Shown: positions 50,899-59,146, numbered from the stretch's first letter. The stretch: DNA of 60,145 bases from Pseudomonas sp. ANT_J12 (GCF_008370045.1 NZ_VOBN01000031.1:1-60145), one strand, 5' to 3'. Notes: a model not told the origin generated them from the letters alone. Program-made: numbers and translations.

Positions 50899-51723
50899 AT
50901 GAAAAAGTCGCCACTCGCGTTAATGCTGACCCTTGGCTTGCTCAACACCCCGTTTTCGGCTTTTGCGGCGACGGCGCCGCTGGATCTGGTGGGACCGGTC
51001 TCGGACTACAAGATCTACGTCACCGAACAACTGGACCAACTGGGCGAGCACACCCAGAAATTCACCGACGCCGTGAAGAAAGGCGACCTGGCCACCGCGC
51101 AAAAGCTCTACGCACCGACCCGCGTGTTCTACGAGTCGATCGAACCGATTGCCGAGCTGTTCAGTGACCTGGATGCGTCCATCGACTCCCGGGTCGACGA
51201 CCACGAAAAAGGCGTGAAAGCCGAAGACTTCACCGGTTTCCACCGCATCGAATACACGCTGTTCTCGGAAAAAAGCACCCAGGGTCTGGACGCACTGGCC
51301 GACGGCCTGAACAAAGACGTCAAGGACCTGCAAGCCCGCGTCGCCGGCCTGACCTTCCCGCCTGAGAAAGTCGTCGGCGGTGCCGCTGCCCTGCTGGAAG
51401 AAGTTGCAGCGACCAAGATTTCCGGTGAAGAAGACCGCTACAGCCACACCGACCTCTATGACTTCCAGGGCAACATCGACGGCGCGAAGAAAATCGTCGA
51501 CCTGTTCCACCCGCAGATCGAGAAGCAAGACGCGGCGTTCATCGCCAAAGTCGACAAGAACTTTGCGACCGTGGACAAGATCCTGGCCAAGTACAAAACC
51601 AAGGATGGCGGTTTCGAGACTTACGACAAAGTGAAGGAAGCTGACCGTAAGGCGCTGGTTGGGCCGGTGAATACCTTGGCTGAAGATTTGTCGACGTTGC
51701 GTGGGAAGCTGGGGCTGAACTGA
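50899..51723 (+). CDS. EfeM-like M75-only iron-binding protein
   Basis: Periplasmic protein of 274 residues with a signal peptide cleaved near residue 22 (AFAAT). It consists of a single M75 domain with HxxE in GFHRIEYTLF and the EEDRYSHTDLYDF stretch that matches EEERYSHTDLNGF of the upstream EfeO. It is therefore an EfeO paralogue lacking the cupredoxin domain, often called EfeM. It closes the operon, followed by a REP pair. Confidence 0.88.
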   Translation: MKKSPLALMLTLGLLNTPFSAFAATAPLDLVGPVSDYKIYVTEQLDQLGEHTQKFTDAVKKGDLATAQKLYAPTRVFYESIEPIAELFSDLDASIDSRVDDHEKGVKAEDFTGFHRIEYTLFSEKSTQGLDALADGLNKDVKDLQARVAGLTFPPEKVVGGAAALLEEVAATKISGEEDRYSHTDLYDFQGNIDGAKKIVDLFHPQIEKQDAAFIAKVDKNFATVDKILAKYKTKDGGFETYDKVKEADRKALVGPVNTLAEDLSTLRGKLGLN

Positions 51724-51746
51724 GTTTTTTAGCGTCTGGCTGGGCC

Positions 51747-51845
51747 CCTTCGCGGGCAAGCCTTGCTCCTACGGGGTTATGGGTCGGTCACATTATTGTG
51801 ATTTGACACAAAACCAATGTAGGAGCGAGGCTTGCCCGCGAAGGC
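51747..51845. repeat. REP pair
   Basis: GGGCAAGCCTTGCTCCTAC (one change from the core) and GTAGGAGCGAGGCTTGCCC, about 55 bases apart, between the convergent efe operon and pssA. Confidence 0.85.
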
Positions 51846-51884
51846 ATTCTCAAAAGCAATACAGCAACCAGCCTGTGTTACCCC

Positions 51885-53228
51885 TCACAACATCCGATAG
51901 AGCAACCGCTCAATCCGCACTCGACTCACCCGCTTGAGAAACTTGGCCACCGCCACCGGGTATTCCGGCAGGGTTTCGAGGTCCAGGTAACGCTCGACGC
52001 GCCGGGTGTTCTCGAAAATCTCTGCCAGTTCTTTATTGCGCGGTGCCTGCAATTCGCTTTTCGGGTCGTCGATCAGCAAGGCGTTTTCCAGATCGAGCCG
52101 GAACGCCCGTGGGTTGAGGTTGTTGCCGGTCAGTAAGGTGTAGCGCTGATCGATCCACATGCCCTTGAGGTGATAGGTGTTGTCGCCGTCGCGCCACAGG
52201 TGCAGGTTCAACTGGCCGCTGTCGATGTTGCGCTGATGGCGCTTGGCGAAGCGACGCAGGCTGATCTCGTAAAGGTATGGCAGCGCCGCGATGACTTTGA
52301 ACGGCTCGCTCGGCGGGATGTAGAAGTCGTTAGCGGTCTTGTCGCCGACGATGATGTCGATCTTCACCCCACGAGCCAGGGCCCGGTTGATTTCCCGGGT
52401 GACTTGCAGCGGCAGGTTGAAGTACGGCGTGCAGATGGTCAGCTGATGCTGGGCGCTGGCGATCAACTCGCAGATTACCCGGCTTAGCGGGTTGTTCTTG
52501 CCTACGCCGAGCAACGGACTGACCGACAGACCACCTTTGGCGGTGCTGCCCAGTGTGGTGTCGTACGTCGCGTGCTTGAGGCGGCTGCGCAGGTCGCCGA
52601 TGTCGTTGCGCAGGCTGCGGGTGGTCGGCAGGTTCGGCAGGTCGAGGCGATGCACCGCTTTGGAGGCGATCAGGCCGTGCTGGATCAGGTGCTGCATGGA
52701 ATCGGCCAGCGCGCTGTTCTGCAGCAGGTGATAGCGGTCGTAGCGGTACTTGTCGAATTTGTGCAGGTAAACGTTGTTCAGGCTCGCGCCGCTGTAGATC
52801 ACGCAATCGTCGATCACGAAACCCTTCAAGTGCAGCACGCCGAACAGTTCGCGGGTCTGCACCGGCACGCCATACACCGGCACAACGCTGGCGTGGGTGC
52901 GGGTCATTTCCTGATACCACGCGGAGTTGCCCGGCTGCTTGCCGGCGCCGATCAAGCCACGCTGGGCGCGCAACCAGTCAACGACCACCACCACGTCCAG
53001 CTCCGGACGCGCCAGTTTGGCGGCGTGCAAGGCATCGAGGATTTCCTGGCCGGCTTCGTCCTGTTGCAGGTACAACGCGACGATATAGATGCGCTGCGTC
53101 GCCTGGGCGATCTTCTCCAGCAGGCAACGCCGGTATTCGGCGGCGCCAGAAAGGATGGTGACGGCATCGGCGGTCAGCGGAAAACTGCGCAGTTTGGGCA
53201 GCAGAGAGCGTTTGAAAAGCGACGGCAT
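51885..53228 (-). CDS. pssA: Phosphatidylserine synthase (PssA, PLD family)
   Basis: CDP-diacylglycerol-serine O-phosphatidyltransferase of 447 residues, the committed step to phosphatidylethanolamine. Two HKD motifs are intact: H133-LKGFVID and H353-LKGMWID. The C-terminal GNNLNPRAFRLDLENALLI stretch is typical of the E. coli-type enzyme. The protein is cytoplasmic and binds the membrane surface. Single-gene unit on the minus strand. Confidence 0.92.
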   Translation of the reverse strand: MPSLFKRSLLPKLRSFPLTADAVTILSGAAEYRRCLLEKIAQATQRIYIVALYLQQDEAGQEILDALHAAKLARPELDVVVVVDWLRAQRGLIGAGKQPGNSAWYQEMTRTHASVVPVYGVPVQTRELFGVLHLKGFVIDDCVIYSGASLNNVYLHKFDKYRYDRYHLLQNSALADSMQHLIQHGLIASKAVHRLDLPNLPTTRSLRNDIGDLRSRLKHATYDTTLGSTAKGGLSVSPLLGVGKNNPLSRVICELIASAQHQLTICTPYFNLPLQVTREINRALARGVKIDIIVGDKTANDFYIPPSEPFKVIAALPYLYEISLRRFAKRHQRNIDSGQLNLHLWRDGDNTYHLKGMWIDQRYTLLTGNNLNPRAFRLDLENALLIDDPKSELQAPRNKELAEIFENTRRVERYLDLETLPEYPVAVAKFLKRVSRVRIERLLYRML

Positions 53229-53310
53229 AGGGCTCGCAAAAAGGTCGAATCCGAAGAACCCGAGAGCTTACACCATGGATCGCCTTGGGTCTTGTGAGTG
53301 TCTGTGAAGG

Positions 53311-53383
53311 CCTCTTCGCGGGCAAGCCTCGCTCCTACAGGGGAGTGCGTTTAACTGTAGGAGCGAGGCTTGCCCGCGAAGAC
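53311..53383. repeat. REP pair
   Basis: GGGCAAGCCTCGCTCCTAC and GTAGGAGCGAGGCTTGCCC with a short 15-base spacer between pssA and the TetR gene. The rest of the gap contains the promoter and operator of the TetR gene. Confidence 0.85.
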
Positions 53384-53420
53384 AATTTCACAGGCACCAA
53401 AAATATCCGATTGACCAAGG

Positions 53421-53434
53421 AGAACGATCGTTCT
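53421..53434. promoter_or_regulatory. Perfect palindrome, candidate TetR operator
   Basis: AGAACGATCGTTCT, 12 bases before the TetR start. The 14-base perfect symmetry and the position over the promoter or leader indicate an autoregulatory operator. Confidence 0.65.
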
Positions 53435-53446
53435 ACTGTTTGCCCC

Positions 53447-54016
53447 ATGAACGAAATTACTAGCAACGACACACGCAACATCATCCTGGATGTCACCGAA
53501 AAGTTGATCTACAAAAGTGGCATCGCTGCCACCGGCATGGATCTTCTGGTGAAAACCGCCGGGGTCTCCAGAAAGAGTATCTACCGCTACTTCGCCAACA
53601 AGGAGGAGCTGACCGTCGCCGCCCTGCAACGCCGCGACGAGCGCTGGATGCTCTGGTTCAGGACTGAAGTCGACAAGGCCCCGGCCCCGACCCCGGCCGA
53701 CCGGCTGCTCAACCTGTTTACCGTGCTCACCCGCTGGTTCAACTCCGAAGGCTTTCGCGGCTGCGCCTTTATTAACACCAGCGGCGAAACCGGCGACCCG
53801 CAAGACCCGGTCCGCCTAGTCGCCAAGGACCACAAACAGAAACTGCTCGACTACGTGCGCGAGCTTTGCACCGAACATGGCGCCACCGATCCGCAGGCAC
53901 TGGCCAAACAGCTGCTGATCCTGATCGATGGAGCCATTACCGTAGCGCTTGTGATGGGTGATCACAGTGCCGCCGATAATGCGCAATGCATGGCGCGAAA
54001 GTTATTGGACCTGTAA
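53447..54016 (+). CDS. TetR-family transcriptional regulator
   Basis: Regulator of 189 residues. The N-terminal helix-turn-helix covers about residues 12-58 (GMDLLVKTAGVSRKSIYRYF). The C-terminal domain is of the kind with WFNSEGFRGCAFINTSGE, which binds small hydrophobic ligands or aldehydes in related proteins; its cysteine might sense electrophiles. The ATG has no good ribosome site. It is followed after 49 bases by the DUF1348 gene, its likely target. Confidence 0.88.
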   Translation: MNEITSNDTRNIILDVTEKLIYKSGIAATGMDLLVKTAGVSRKSIYRYFANKEELTVAALQRRDERWMLWFRTEVDKAPAPTPADRLLNLFTVLTRWFNSEGFRGCAFINTSGETGDPQDPVRLVAKDHKQKLLDYVRELCTEHGATDPQALAKQLLILIDGAITVALVMGDHSAADNAQCMARKLLDL

Positions 54017-54065
54017 CTGCTTAATCAAGCCGTTGTTAACTTTAGTTTTATAAGGAGACACTCAA

Positions 54066-54545
54066 ATGTCATCTAATGCCGAAGTTCGTCCGCCATTACC
54101 GCCGTTCACCCGTGAATCGGCCATTGAAAAAGTTCGTCTGGCCGAAGACGGCTGGAACTCTCGCGACCCGCAGCGTGTGTCCCTGGCCTACACCCTGGAC
54201 ACCAAATGGCGTAACCGCGCCGAATTCGCCTACAACCGCGAAGAAGCCAAAGGCTTCCTGACCCGCAAATGGGCCAAGGAACTGGACTACCGGCTGATCA
54301 AGGAACTCTGGGCCTTCACCGACAACCGCATCGCCGTGCGCTACGCCTATGAATGGCACGATGACTCGGGCAACTGGTTCCGCTCCTACGGCAACGAAAA
54401 CTGGGAGTTCGATGAGAATGGTTTGATGGCTAACCGTTTTGCCTGCATCAACGACATGCCGATCAAGGAAAGCGAGCGTAAATTCCATTGGCCGCTGGGG
54501 CGACGTCCCGACGATCATCCGGGCCTGTCCGATCTCGGTCTGTAA
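54066..54545 (+). CDS. DUF1348 / NTF2-like protein
   Basis: Protein of 159 residues of the SnoaL/NTF2-like fold, DUF1348 group. Key stretches are VRLAEDGWNSRDPQRVSLAY, WRNRAEF and RYAYEWHDDSGNWFRSYGNE. No catalytic function is established for the group. AAGGAGA lies 9 bases upstream of the ATG. Coexpression with the TetR gene suggests a role in stress or xenobiotic response. Confidence 0.82.
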   Translation: MSSNAEVRPPLPPFTRESAIEKVRLAEDGWNSRDPQRVSLAYTLDTKWRNRAEFAYNREEAKGFLTRKWAKELDYRLIKELWAFTDNRIAVRYAYEWHDDSGNWFRSYGNENWEFDENGLMANRFACINDMPIKESERKFHWPLGRRPDDHPGLSDLGL

Positions 54546-54554
54546 ACCGAGACC

Positions 54555-54659
54555 GATCGTTCCCACGCGCCTGCGTGGGAATGCCGCCACGGACGCTCCG
54601 CGTTCGATGTGACGCAGAACGTCACGGGATGCATTCCCACGCGGAGCGTGGGAGCGATC
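54555..54659. repeat. 106-bp repeat, copy 3
   Basis: GATCGTTCCCACGC at the left and GCGTGGGAGCGATC at the right (one change), with GACGCTCCGCGTTC and ACGCAGAACGTC inside. It lies between convergent DUF1348 and sfnG genes, 9 bases after the DUF1348 stop. Confidence 0.88.
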
Positions 54660-54680
54660 ATTAGGCAAGGGTTAGGGTGT

Positions 54681-55775
54681 TTAGGCGACTGCCGCTTGTT
54701 CTTTCACGCCAGCCTTGGCCTCAAGCTCCCGCACCAACGGCAACACCCGATTGCCGAAATACTCCACCTCTTCCTGGAAATGCAGGAACCCCGCCAGCAC
54801 CAGGTCCACGCCCACCGCTTTCAACGCCACGATGCGCTCGGCAATCTGCAGTGGCGTGCCGATCAGGTTGGTTTTGAACCCGTCGTTGTACTGCACCAGG
54901 TCCTCGAACGTCGACTTGGCCCAGTTGCCCTCGCCTTCCGGCGACGCCCTGCCCGCCTGTTTCGCCGCATCACCAAAGGCATTCACCGCTTCCGGATCGG
55001 CCTGGTCGATGATCTGCGCCAGGACGGCGCGGGCTTCTTCTTCGGTGTCGCGGGCGATGATGAAAGCATTCACCCCAACCTTGACCGAGTGATTGTTCGC
55101 CGCCGCCTTGATTCGAATGTCATCGACCTGGGCCTTGATGCCTTCCGGGGTATTGCCGTTGGTGAAGTACCAATCCGACACCCGCGCCGCCATGTCTCGG
55201 GCGGCGCGTGAGCTGCCGCCCTGGAAGATTTCCGGCTGGCCCAGTGGCTTGGGCTTGAGGCTGTAATTGTCGAAACGATAGAAATCGCCACGGAAAGTGA
55301 AGTTGTCCTGGCTCCAGATGCCCTTGAGCGAGCGGATGAATTCTTCGGAACGGCGATAGCGTTCGTCGTGTTCCAGCCAATGTTCGCCGATGGCCTGGAA
55401 TTCACCTTTGAACCAGCCGCTGACGATGTTCACTGCTACCCGGCCATTGGTGAGTTGATCGATGGTCGCCAGTTGCTTGGCTGCCAGCGCCGGTTGCCAT
55501 GGGCCAGGCAGGATCGCCGCGATGACTTTGAGGGTGGTGGTGGCGGCCAGCAGCGCGTGGCTGAAGGCGACCGATTCGTGTTGGAACTCGGCGCCGTAAC
55601 CGGCGGTGAAACGAATCTGGGTCAAGGCGTATTCGAATCCCGCCGCCTCGGCCAGTTGCGCCAGTTTGCGGTTGTAGTCGATGCCCCAGTGGGTGCGTTG
55701 CTCGATCTTGCTGACCACCAGCCCGCCGCTGACGTTTGGTACCCAGTAGGCAAATTTGACGGCTTGCTGACTCAT
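54681..55775 (-). CDS. sfnG: Dimethylsulfone monooxygenase SfnG
   Basis: Bacterial luciferase-family, FMNH2-dependent monooxygenase of 364 residues. FAYWVPNVSGGLVVSKIEQRTHW at the N-terminus (only part is diagnostic) and NIVSGWFKGEFQAIGEHW match SfnG, which converts dimethylsulfone to methanesulfinate for sulfur supply. A sigma-54 promoter match lies about 40 bases upstream, as known for sfn genes under the activator SfnR. Confidence 0.9.
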   Translation of the reverse strand: MSQQAVKFAYWVPNVSGGLVVSKIEQRTHWGIDYNRKLAQLAEAAGFEYALTQIRFTAGYGAEFQHESVAFSHALLAATTTLKVIAAILPGPWQPALAAKQLATIDQLTNGRVAVNIVSGWFKGEFQAIGEHWLEHDERYRRSEEFIRSLKGIWSQDNFTFRGDFYRFDNYSLKPKPLGQPEIFQGGSSRAARDMAARVSDWYFTNGNTPEGIKAQVDDIRIKAAANNHSVKVGVNAFIIARDTEEEARAVLAQIIDQADPEAVNAFGDAAKQAGRASPEGEGNWAKSTFEDLVQYNDGFKTNLIGTPLQIAERIVALKAVGVDLVLAGFLHFQEEVEYFGNRVLPLVRELEAKAGVKEQAAVA

Positions 55776-55814
55776 TGGCGTGTCCTCGGGACGTTGGAGA
55801 AGTCTTTGGGACAG

Positions 55815-55830
55815 AGCAGCAACCGTGCCA
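55815..55830 (-). promoter_or_regulatory. Sigma-54 promoter of sfnG
   Basis: Read on the minus strand the sequence is TGGCACGGTTGCTGCT. Against the -24/-12 consensus TGGCACG-N4-TTGCW only one base differs, and GG and GC are 12 bases apart as required. It ends 40 bases before the sfnG start. Confidence 0.8.
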
Positions 55831-55858
55831 GCACCGAATTTCTTTTGGCGAACGAGAA

Positions 55859-55976
55859 CTGTGGCGAGGGGGCTTGCCCCCGTTGGGTCGCGAAGCGGCC
55901 CCGCTTATCCCTGAAAAGCAGGGGCCTGCTGCGCAGTCCAACGGGGGCAAGCCCCCTCGCCACAGGAAGTGCCGTT
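55859..55976. repeat. 110-bp repeat (TGTGGCGAGGGGGCTTG family), copy 2
   Basis: Arms CTGTGGCGAGGGGGCTTGCC and GGCAAGCCCCCTCGCCACAG with an inner GCGAAGCGGCCCC / GGGGCCTGCTGCGC pair, as in the copy at 33137-33247. Confidence 0.88.
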
Positions 55977-56019
55977 TGCCATAGATAGAGGCTGTCTCCC
56001 GGACAATTTGCTGCTGCGC

Positions 56020-56035
56020 TGTTGGTGCAGCAACA
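56020..56035. promoter_or_regulatory. TGTTG-N6-CAACA palindrome, candidate activator site
   Basis: TGTTGGTGCAGCAACA lies between the two divergent sulfur genes, about 190 bases from the sfnG sigma-54 promoter and 110 bases before the other start. Distance and symmetry would suit an enhancer-binding protein such as SfnR; this is a guess. Confidence 0.35.
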
Positions 56036-56142
56036 CCTGACGTCTCGCTGAAATCCACTTAGCGCAATAAAACCTGGCCCGACCGCTTCGGCATGGACCG
56101 TGCAATCGACCCTGTCTCTACTGCCGACTCAGGAACAGCCCC

Positions 56143-57381
56143 ATGACCGATCACCAGGTAATCAACCCCCTCTCCACCGGCACCGACTACGAAACCCTCG
56201 CAGCACGATTCCGGCCAATCTTCGAGCGCATCGCCGCCGGCGCCGTTGAACGCGAACAAACCCGCCGCTTGCCCTACGAACCGATCCAATGGCTCAAGGA
56301 GGCCGGATTCGGCGCGGTGCGCGTGCCGGTGGAGTACGGCGGTGGCGGTGCCTCGGTGCCGCAGTTGTTCGAACTGTTAATCGAACTGGCCGAAGCCGAT
56401 TCCAATGTCCCGCAAGCCTTGCGCGGGCATTTCGCCTTTGCCGAGGATCGCCTCAACGCCGCCCCCGGCCCGGCACGGGACGTCTGGTTCAAGCGCTTTG
56501 TGGCCGGCGACATCGTCGGTTGCGCCTGGACTGAAATCGGCAGCGTGGCCATCGGCGATGTGATCACCAAAGTCTCGCCCCATGGCGATCAATGGCGGCT
56601 CAACGGCGAGAAGTTCTACAGCACCGGCAGTCTGTTTTCCGACTGGATCGACGTCTACGCCCGGCGCAGCGACACCGGTGGCGACGTGATCGCCGCCGTG
56701 CGCACTCGCCAGCCCGGCATTGTGCAGAGCGATGACTGGGACGGTTTCGGTCAGCGCACCACCGGCAGCGGCACGTCGCGGTTTATCGATGCCGAAGTCG
56801 ACGCCGAGAACCTCATCGATTTCGCCACCCGCTTTAAATACCAGACTGCGTTCTATCAATTGGTGTTGCTGGCGACCCTGGCCGGCATCGGTCGCGCGGC
56901 GCTGCGCGATGTGGCGCAGCAGGTGCGCGAGCGCAAACGCATCTACAGCCATGGCAATGCGCAGCATGTGAGTCAGGATGCGCAGATTCAGCAAGTAGTC
57001 GGTGAGATTGCGGCGTTGGTGTATGCCGCCGAGGCCAGTACCTTGAGGGCGGCGCAACCGGCGCAGAAAGCTTATGAGGCACGCTTCTCTGGCGATGACG
57101 TTTTGGAGCGTGCCGCCAATGTCGCGGCGGAAATCGAATCGGGCAAGGCGCAGGTGGTGGTCACCGAATTGATCCAGCGCGCAACCACCGAGCTGTTCAA
57201 TGCCCTGGGGGCTTCGGACATTCGTGAAGGGAAATCCCTGGACCGGCATTGGCGCAATGCGCGGACGGTGTCGTCGCACAATCCGGTGATCTACAAGGCG
57301 CGGATTATCGGGGATTGGGCAATCAACGGAACCGAGCCGCCGTTTGTGTGGCAGATCGGGAATGGGCCTGAGCGTAAGTAA
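56143..57381 (+). CDS. Acyl-CoA-dehydrogenase-fold sulfur acquisition oxidoreductase (SfnB/DszC type)
   Basis: Flavin protein of 412 residues with the acyl-CoA dehydrogenase fold but without the acyl-CoA dehydrogenase active-site stretches seen in the other two enzymes of this window. Its regions GDIVGCAWTEIGSV, LNGEKFYSTGSLFSDW and LDRHWRNARTVSSHNPVIYK are typical of FMN-dependent monooxygenases such as DszC and of the SfnB group. A role in attacking organosulfur compounds fits the divergent sfnG. I cannot decide between SfnB and SfnC type. Confidence 0.82.
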   Translation: MTDHQVINPLSTGTDYETLAARFRPIFERIAAGAVEREQTRRLPYEPIQWLKEAGFGAVRVPVEYGGGGASVPQLFELLIELAEADSNVPQALRGHFAFAEDRLNAAPGPARDVWFKRFVAGDIVGCAWTEIGSVAIGDVITKVSPHGDQWRLNGEKFYSTGSLFSDWIDVYARRSDTGGDVIAAVRTRQPGIVQSDDWDGFGQRTTGSGTSRFIDAEVDAENLIDFATRFKYQTAFYQLVLLATLAGIGRAALRDVAQQVRERKRIYSHGNAQHVSQDAQIQQVVGEIAALVYAAEASTLRAAQPAQKAYEARFSGDDVLERAANVAAEIESGKAQVVVTELIQRATTELFNALGASDIREGKSLDRHWRNARTVSSHNPVIYKARIIGDWAINGTEPPFVWQIGNGPERK

Positions 57382-57399
57382 TGTGTCGTCAGGGATGAC

Positions 57400-57472
57400 G
57401 CCTTCGCGGGCAAGCCTCGCTCCTACATTTTGGAATGCGTTCCCCTGTAGGAGCGAGGCTTGCCCGCGAAGA
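57400..57472. repeat. REP pair
   Basis: GGGCAAGCCTCGCTCCTAC and GTAGGAGCGAGGCTTGCCC with a 20-base spacer, between the oxidoreductase and TauE/SafE genes. Confidence 0.87.
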
Positions 57473-57562
57473 GGCCAGACGGGTCGCCGCAAAGGTTCGA
57501 TATGGGTAAGATACCGGCCTTCCCCGCAGCCCTTTCTGCGCCCCGCCGAATAAGCCGATTCC

Positions 57563-58342
57563 ATGCCTTTCGAACTCAGCGTTGACCTCACCACCCTGGC
57601 CATTCTGGCCGTTGTCGCTTTCATTGCCGGTTTCATCGACGCCATCGCCGGCGGTGGCGGTCTGTTGACCACGCCTGCGCTGTTGACCGCCGGCCTGCCG
57701 CCGCACCTGGTGCTGGGCACCAACAAGCTGAGTTCGACTTTCGGCTCGGCCACCGCCAGTTTCACCTTCTACCGCCGCAAGCTGTTCCACCCGCGGCAAT
57801 GGGTGCACGCCATCGTCGGCACCCTGGTCGGTGCGCTGACCGGTGCCGTGGTCGCGCATTACCTGCCTGCCGAATGGCTGAACAAGATGCTGCCGGTGAT
57901 TGTCTTCGCCTGCGGCGTTTATCTATTGTTTGGCGGCACGCCGAAAGCGCCGCTGGACAGCGACGCACCGATCAAAAAGAAGTGGCAATCGACCCAAGGC
58001 TTCAGCCTCGGTTTCTATGACGGCGTGGCTGGACCAGGCACCGGGGCGTTCTGGACCGTCAGCAGCATGCTGATGTACCCCATCGACCTGGTGAAGGCCA
58101 GCGGCGTGGCCCGCAGCATGAACTTCGTCAGCAACATTGCGGCGCTGTCGGTGTTCGTGTTTTCCGGGCAGGTGGACTGGATCATCGGCCTGAGCATGGG
58201 TCTGTCGGTGATGGTCGGCGCGTTCTTCGGCGCACGCTCCGCCATCAGCGGCGGAGCGAAGTTCATTCGCCCGGTGTTCATCACCGTGGTACTGGGCTTG
58301 ACCGTGCGGTTAGCCTGGCAGCACTGGTTCAGCGTGGCCTAA
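57563..58342 (+). CDS. TauE/SafE (TSUP) family anion exporter
   Basis: Membrane protein of 259 residues with about eight helices in two repeats. The family glycine-rich motifs are FIDAIAGGGGLLTTPAL near the N-terminus and GFYDGVAGPGTGAFW in the second half. Family members export sulfite or sulfoacetate; proximity to the sulfone genes makes sulfite release plausible but not shown. The last 33 bases overlap the end of nudC on the other strand. Confidence 0.88.
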   Translation: MPFELSVDLTTLAILAVVAFIAGFIDAIAGGGGLLTTPALLTAGLPPHLVLGTNKLSSTFGSATASFTFYRRKLFHPRQWVHAIVGTLVGALTGAVVAHYLPAEWLNKMLPVIVFACGVYLLFGGTPKAPLDSDAPIKKKWQSTQGFSLGFYDGVAGPGTGAFWTVSSMLMYPIDLVKASGVARSMNFVSNIAALSVFVFSGQVDWIIGLSMGLSVMVGAFFGARSAISGGAKFIRPVFITVVLGLTVRLAWQHWFSVA

Positions 58343-59140
58343 GCGCCGCGCCAGATACACGTCGATCAGGTAACGGGCAATCGAACGCGATGCCGGCAAC
58401 GGCGGCATCGCGTGGATGTTGAACCACTGGGCGTCTTCGATCTCGTCTTCCTGGCAGACAATCTCGCCCCCCGCGTATTCAGCGTGGAAACCCAGCATCA
58501 TCGAATGCGGGAACGGCCAGCACTGGCTGCCCATGTACTGGATGTTCTTGACCTCGATCTGCACTTCTTCGCGGACCTCGCGAATCAGGCAATCCTCGGC
58601 CGACTCTCCCGGCTCGGCAAACCCCGCCAGCGTGCTGTAGACCCCGGCGACGAAGCGCGGTGAACGGGCTAGCAACACCTCATCGCCACGGGTCACCAGC
58701 ACGATCATGCTCGGCGAAATTCGTGGGTAATAACGGATATCGCACGGTTCGCAATACATCGCCCGTTCGCGCGGCACCTGATGCGTCGCTTGCCCGCAAT
58801 TGCCGCAAAAGCGGTGTTCGCGGTACCAGGTGCCAATCTGCGCCGCGTAGCCGAGCACCTTGTAGACGGTGTGATCGCCCTCCAGCATGAACGCCCGCAG
58901 ACCTTTCCAGTTGCAGCCCGGCACTTCGCTGGCGCTACGCAGCTCCAGCAGGTAAACCGGTTCGCCATCGAGATGGCCGATACCGTGCTCGGCCAGAATC
59001 GACAAGTCCTGGCGCTTGAGCCATTCCCGGGGGAACAGCGCGCCGTTGTCATCGAACAGAAAGCCTTCGGGGCTGCGTGCCACGGCCCAGCCGCCGGGTT
59101 GATCGGTGTCCAGTACTGCGGTGGTCCAGCGTGAAATCAT
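58310..59140 (-). CDS. nudC: NudC, NAD(H) pyrophosphatase / RNA deNADding enzyme
   Basis: Nudix hydrolase of 276 residues. A zinc ribbon with C112, C115, C130 and C133 precedes the Nudix box GFAEPGESAEDCLIREVREEV (trimmed core GESAEDCLIREVREE), and the NADH-specific SQxxWPFP-like motif is SQCWPFPHS. It splits NADH to NMNH and AMP and removes NAD caps from RNA. It is 6 bases downstream of the isomerase gene, so probably cotranscribed, and overlaps the convergent TSUP gene by 33 bases. Confidence 0.93.
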   Translation of the reverse strand: MISRWTTAVLDTDQPGGWAVARSPEGFLFDDNGALFPREWLKRQDLSILAEHGIGHLDGEPVYLLELRSASEVPGCNWKGLRAFMLEGDHTVYKVLGYAAQIGTWYREHRFCGNCGQATHQVPRERAMYCEPCDIRYYPRISPSMIVLVTRGDEVLLARSPRFVAGVYSTLAGFAEPGESAEDCLIREVREEVQIEVKNIQYMGSQCWPFPHSMMLGFHAEYAGGEIVCQEDEIEDAQWFNIHAMPPLPASRSIARYLIDVYLARRLGHAEPVLPG

Positions 59141-59146
59141 GGTTAA

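Larger units (their letters stand above)
55776..56142. other. Divergent control region between sulfur genes
   Basis: A 367-base gap. From left to right it contains the sigma-54 promoter of sfnG (55815-55830), the 110-bp repeat copy 2 (55859-55976), the TGTTG/CAACA palindrome (56020-56035) and the leader of the oxidoreductase gene. No gene is seen. Confidence 0.7.

Noticed and set aside
56089..56107. Sigma-54 promoter (CTGGCCCGACCGCTTCGG) before the SfnB-type gene
   Set aside because: The -12 GC is missing at the required distance from the -24 GG.
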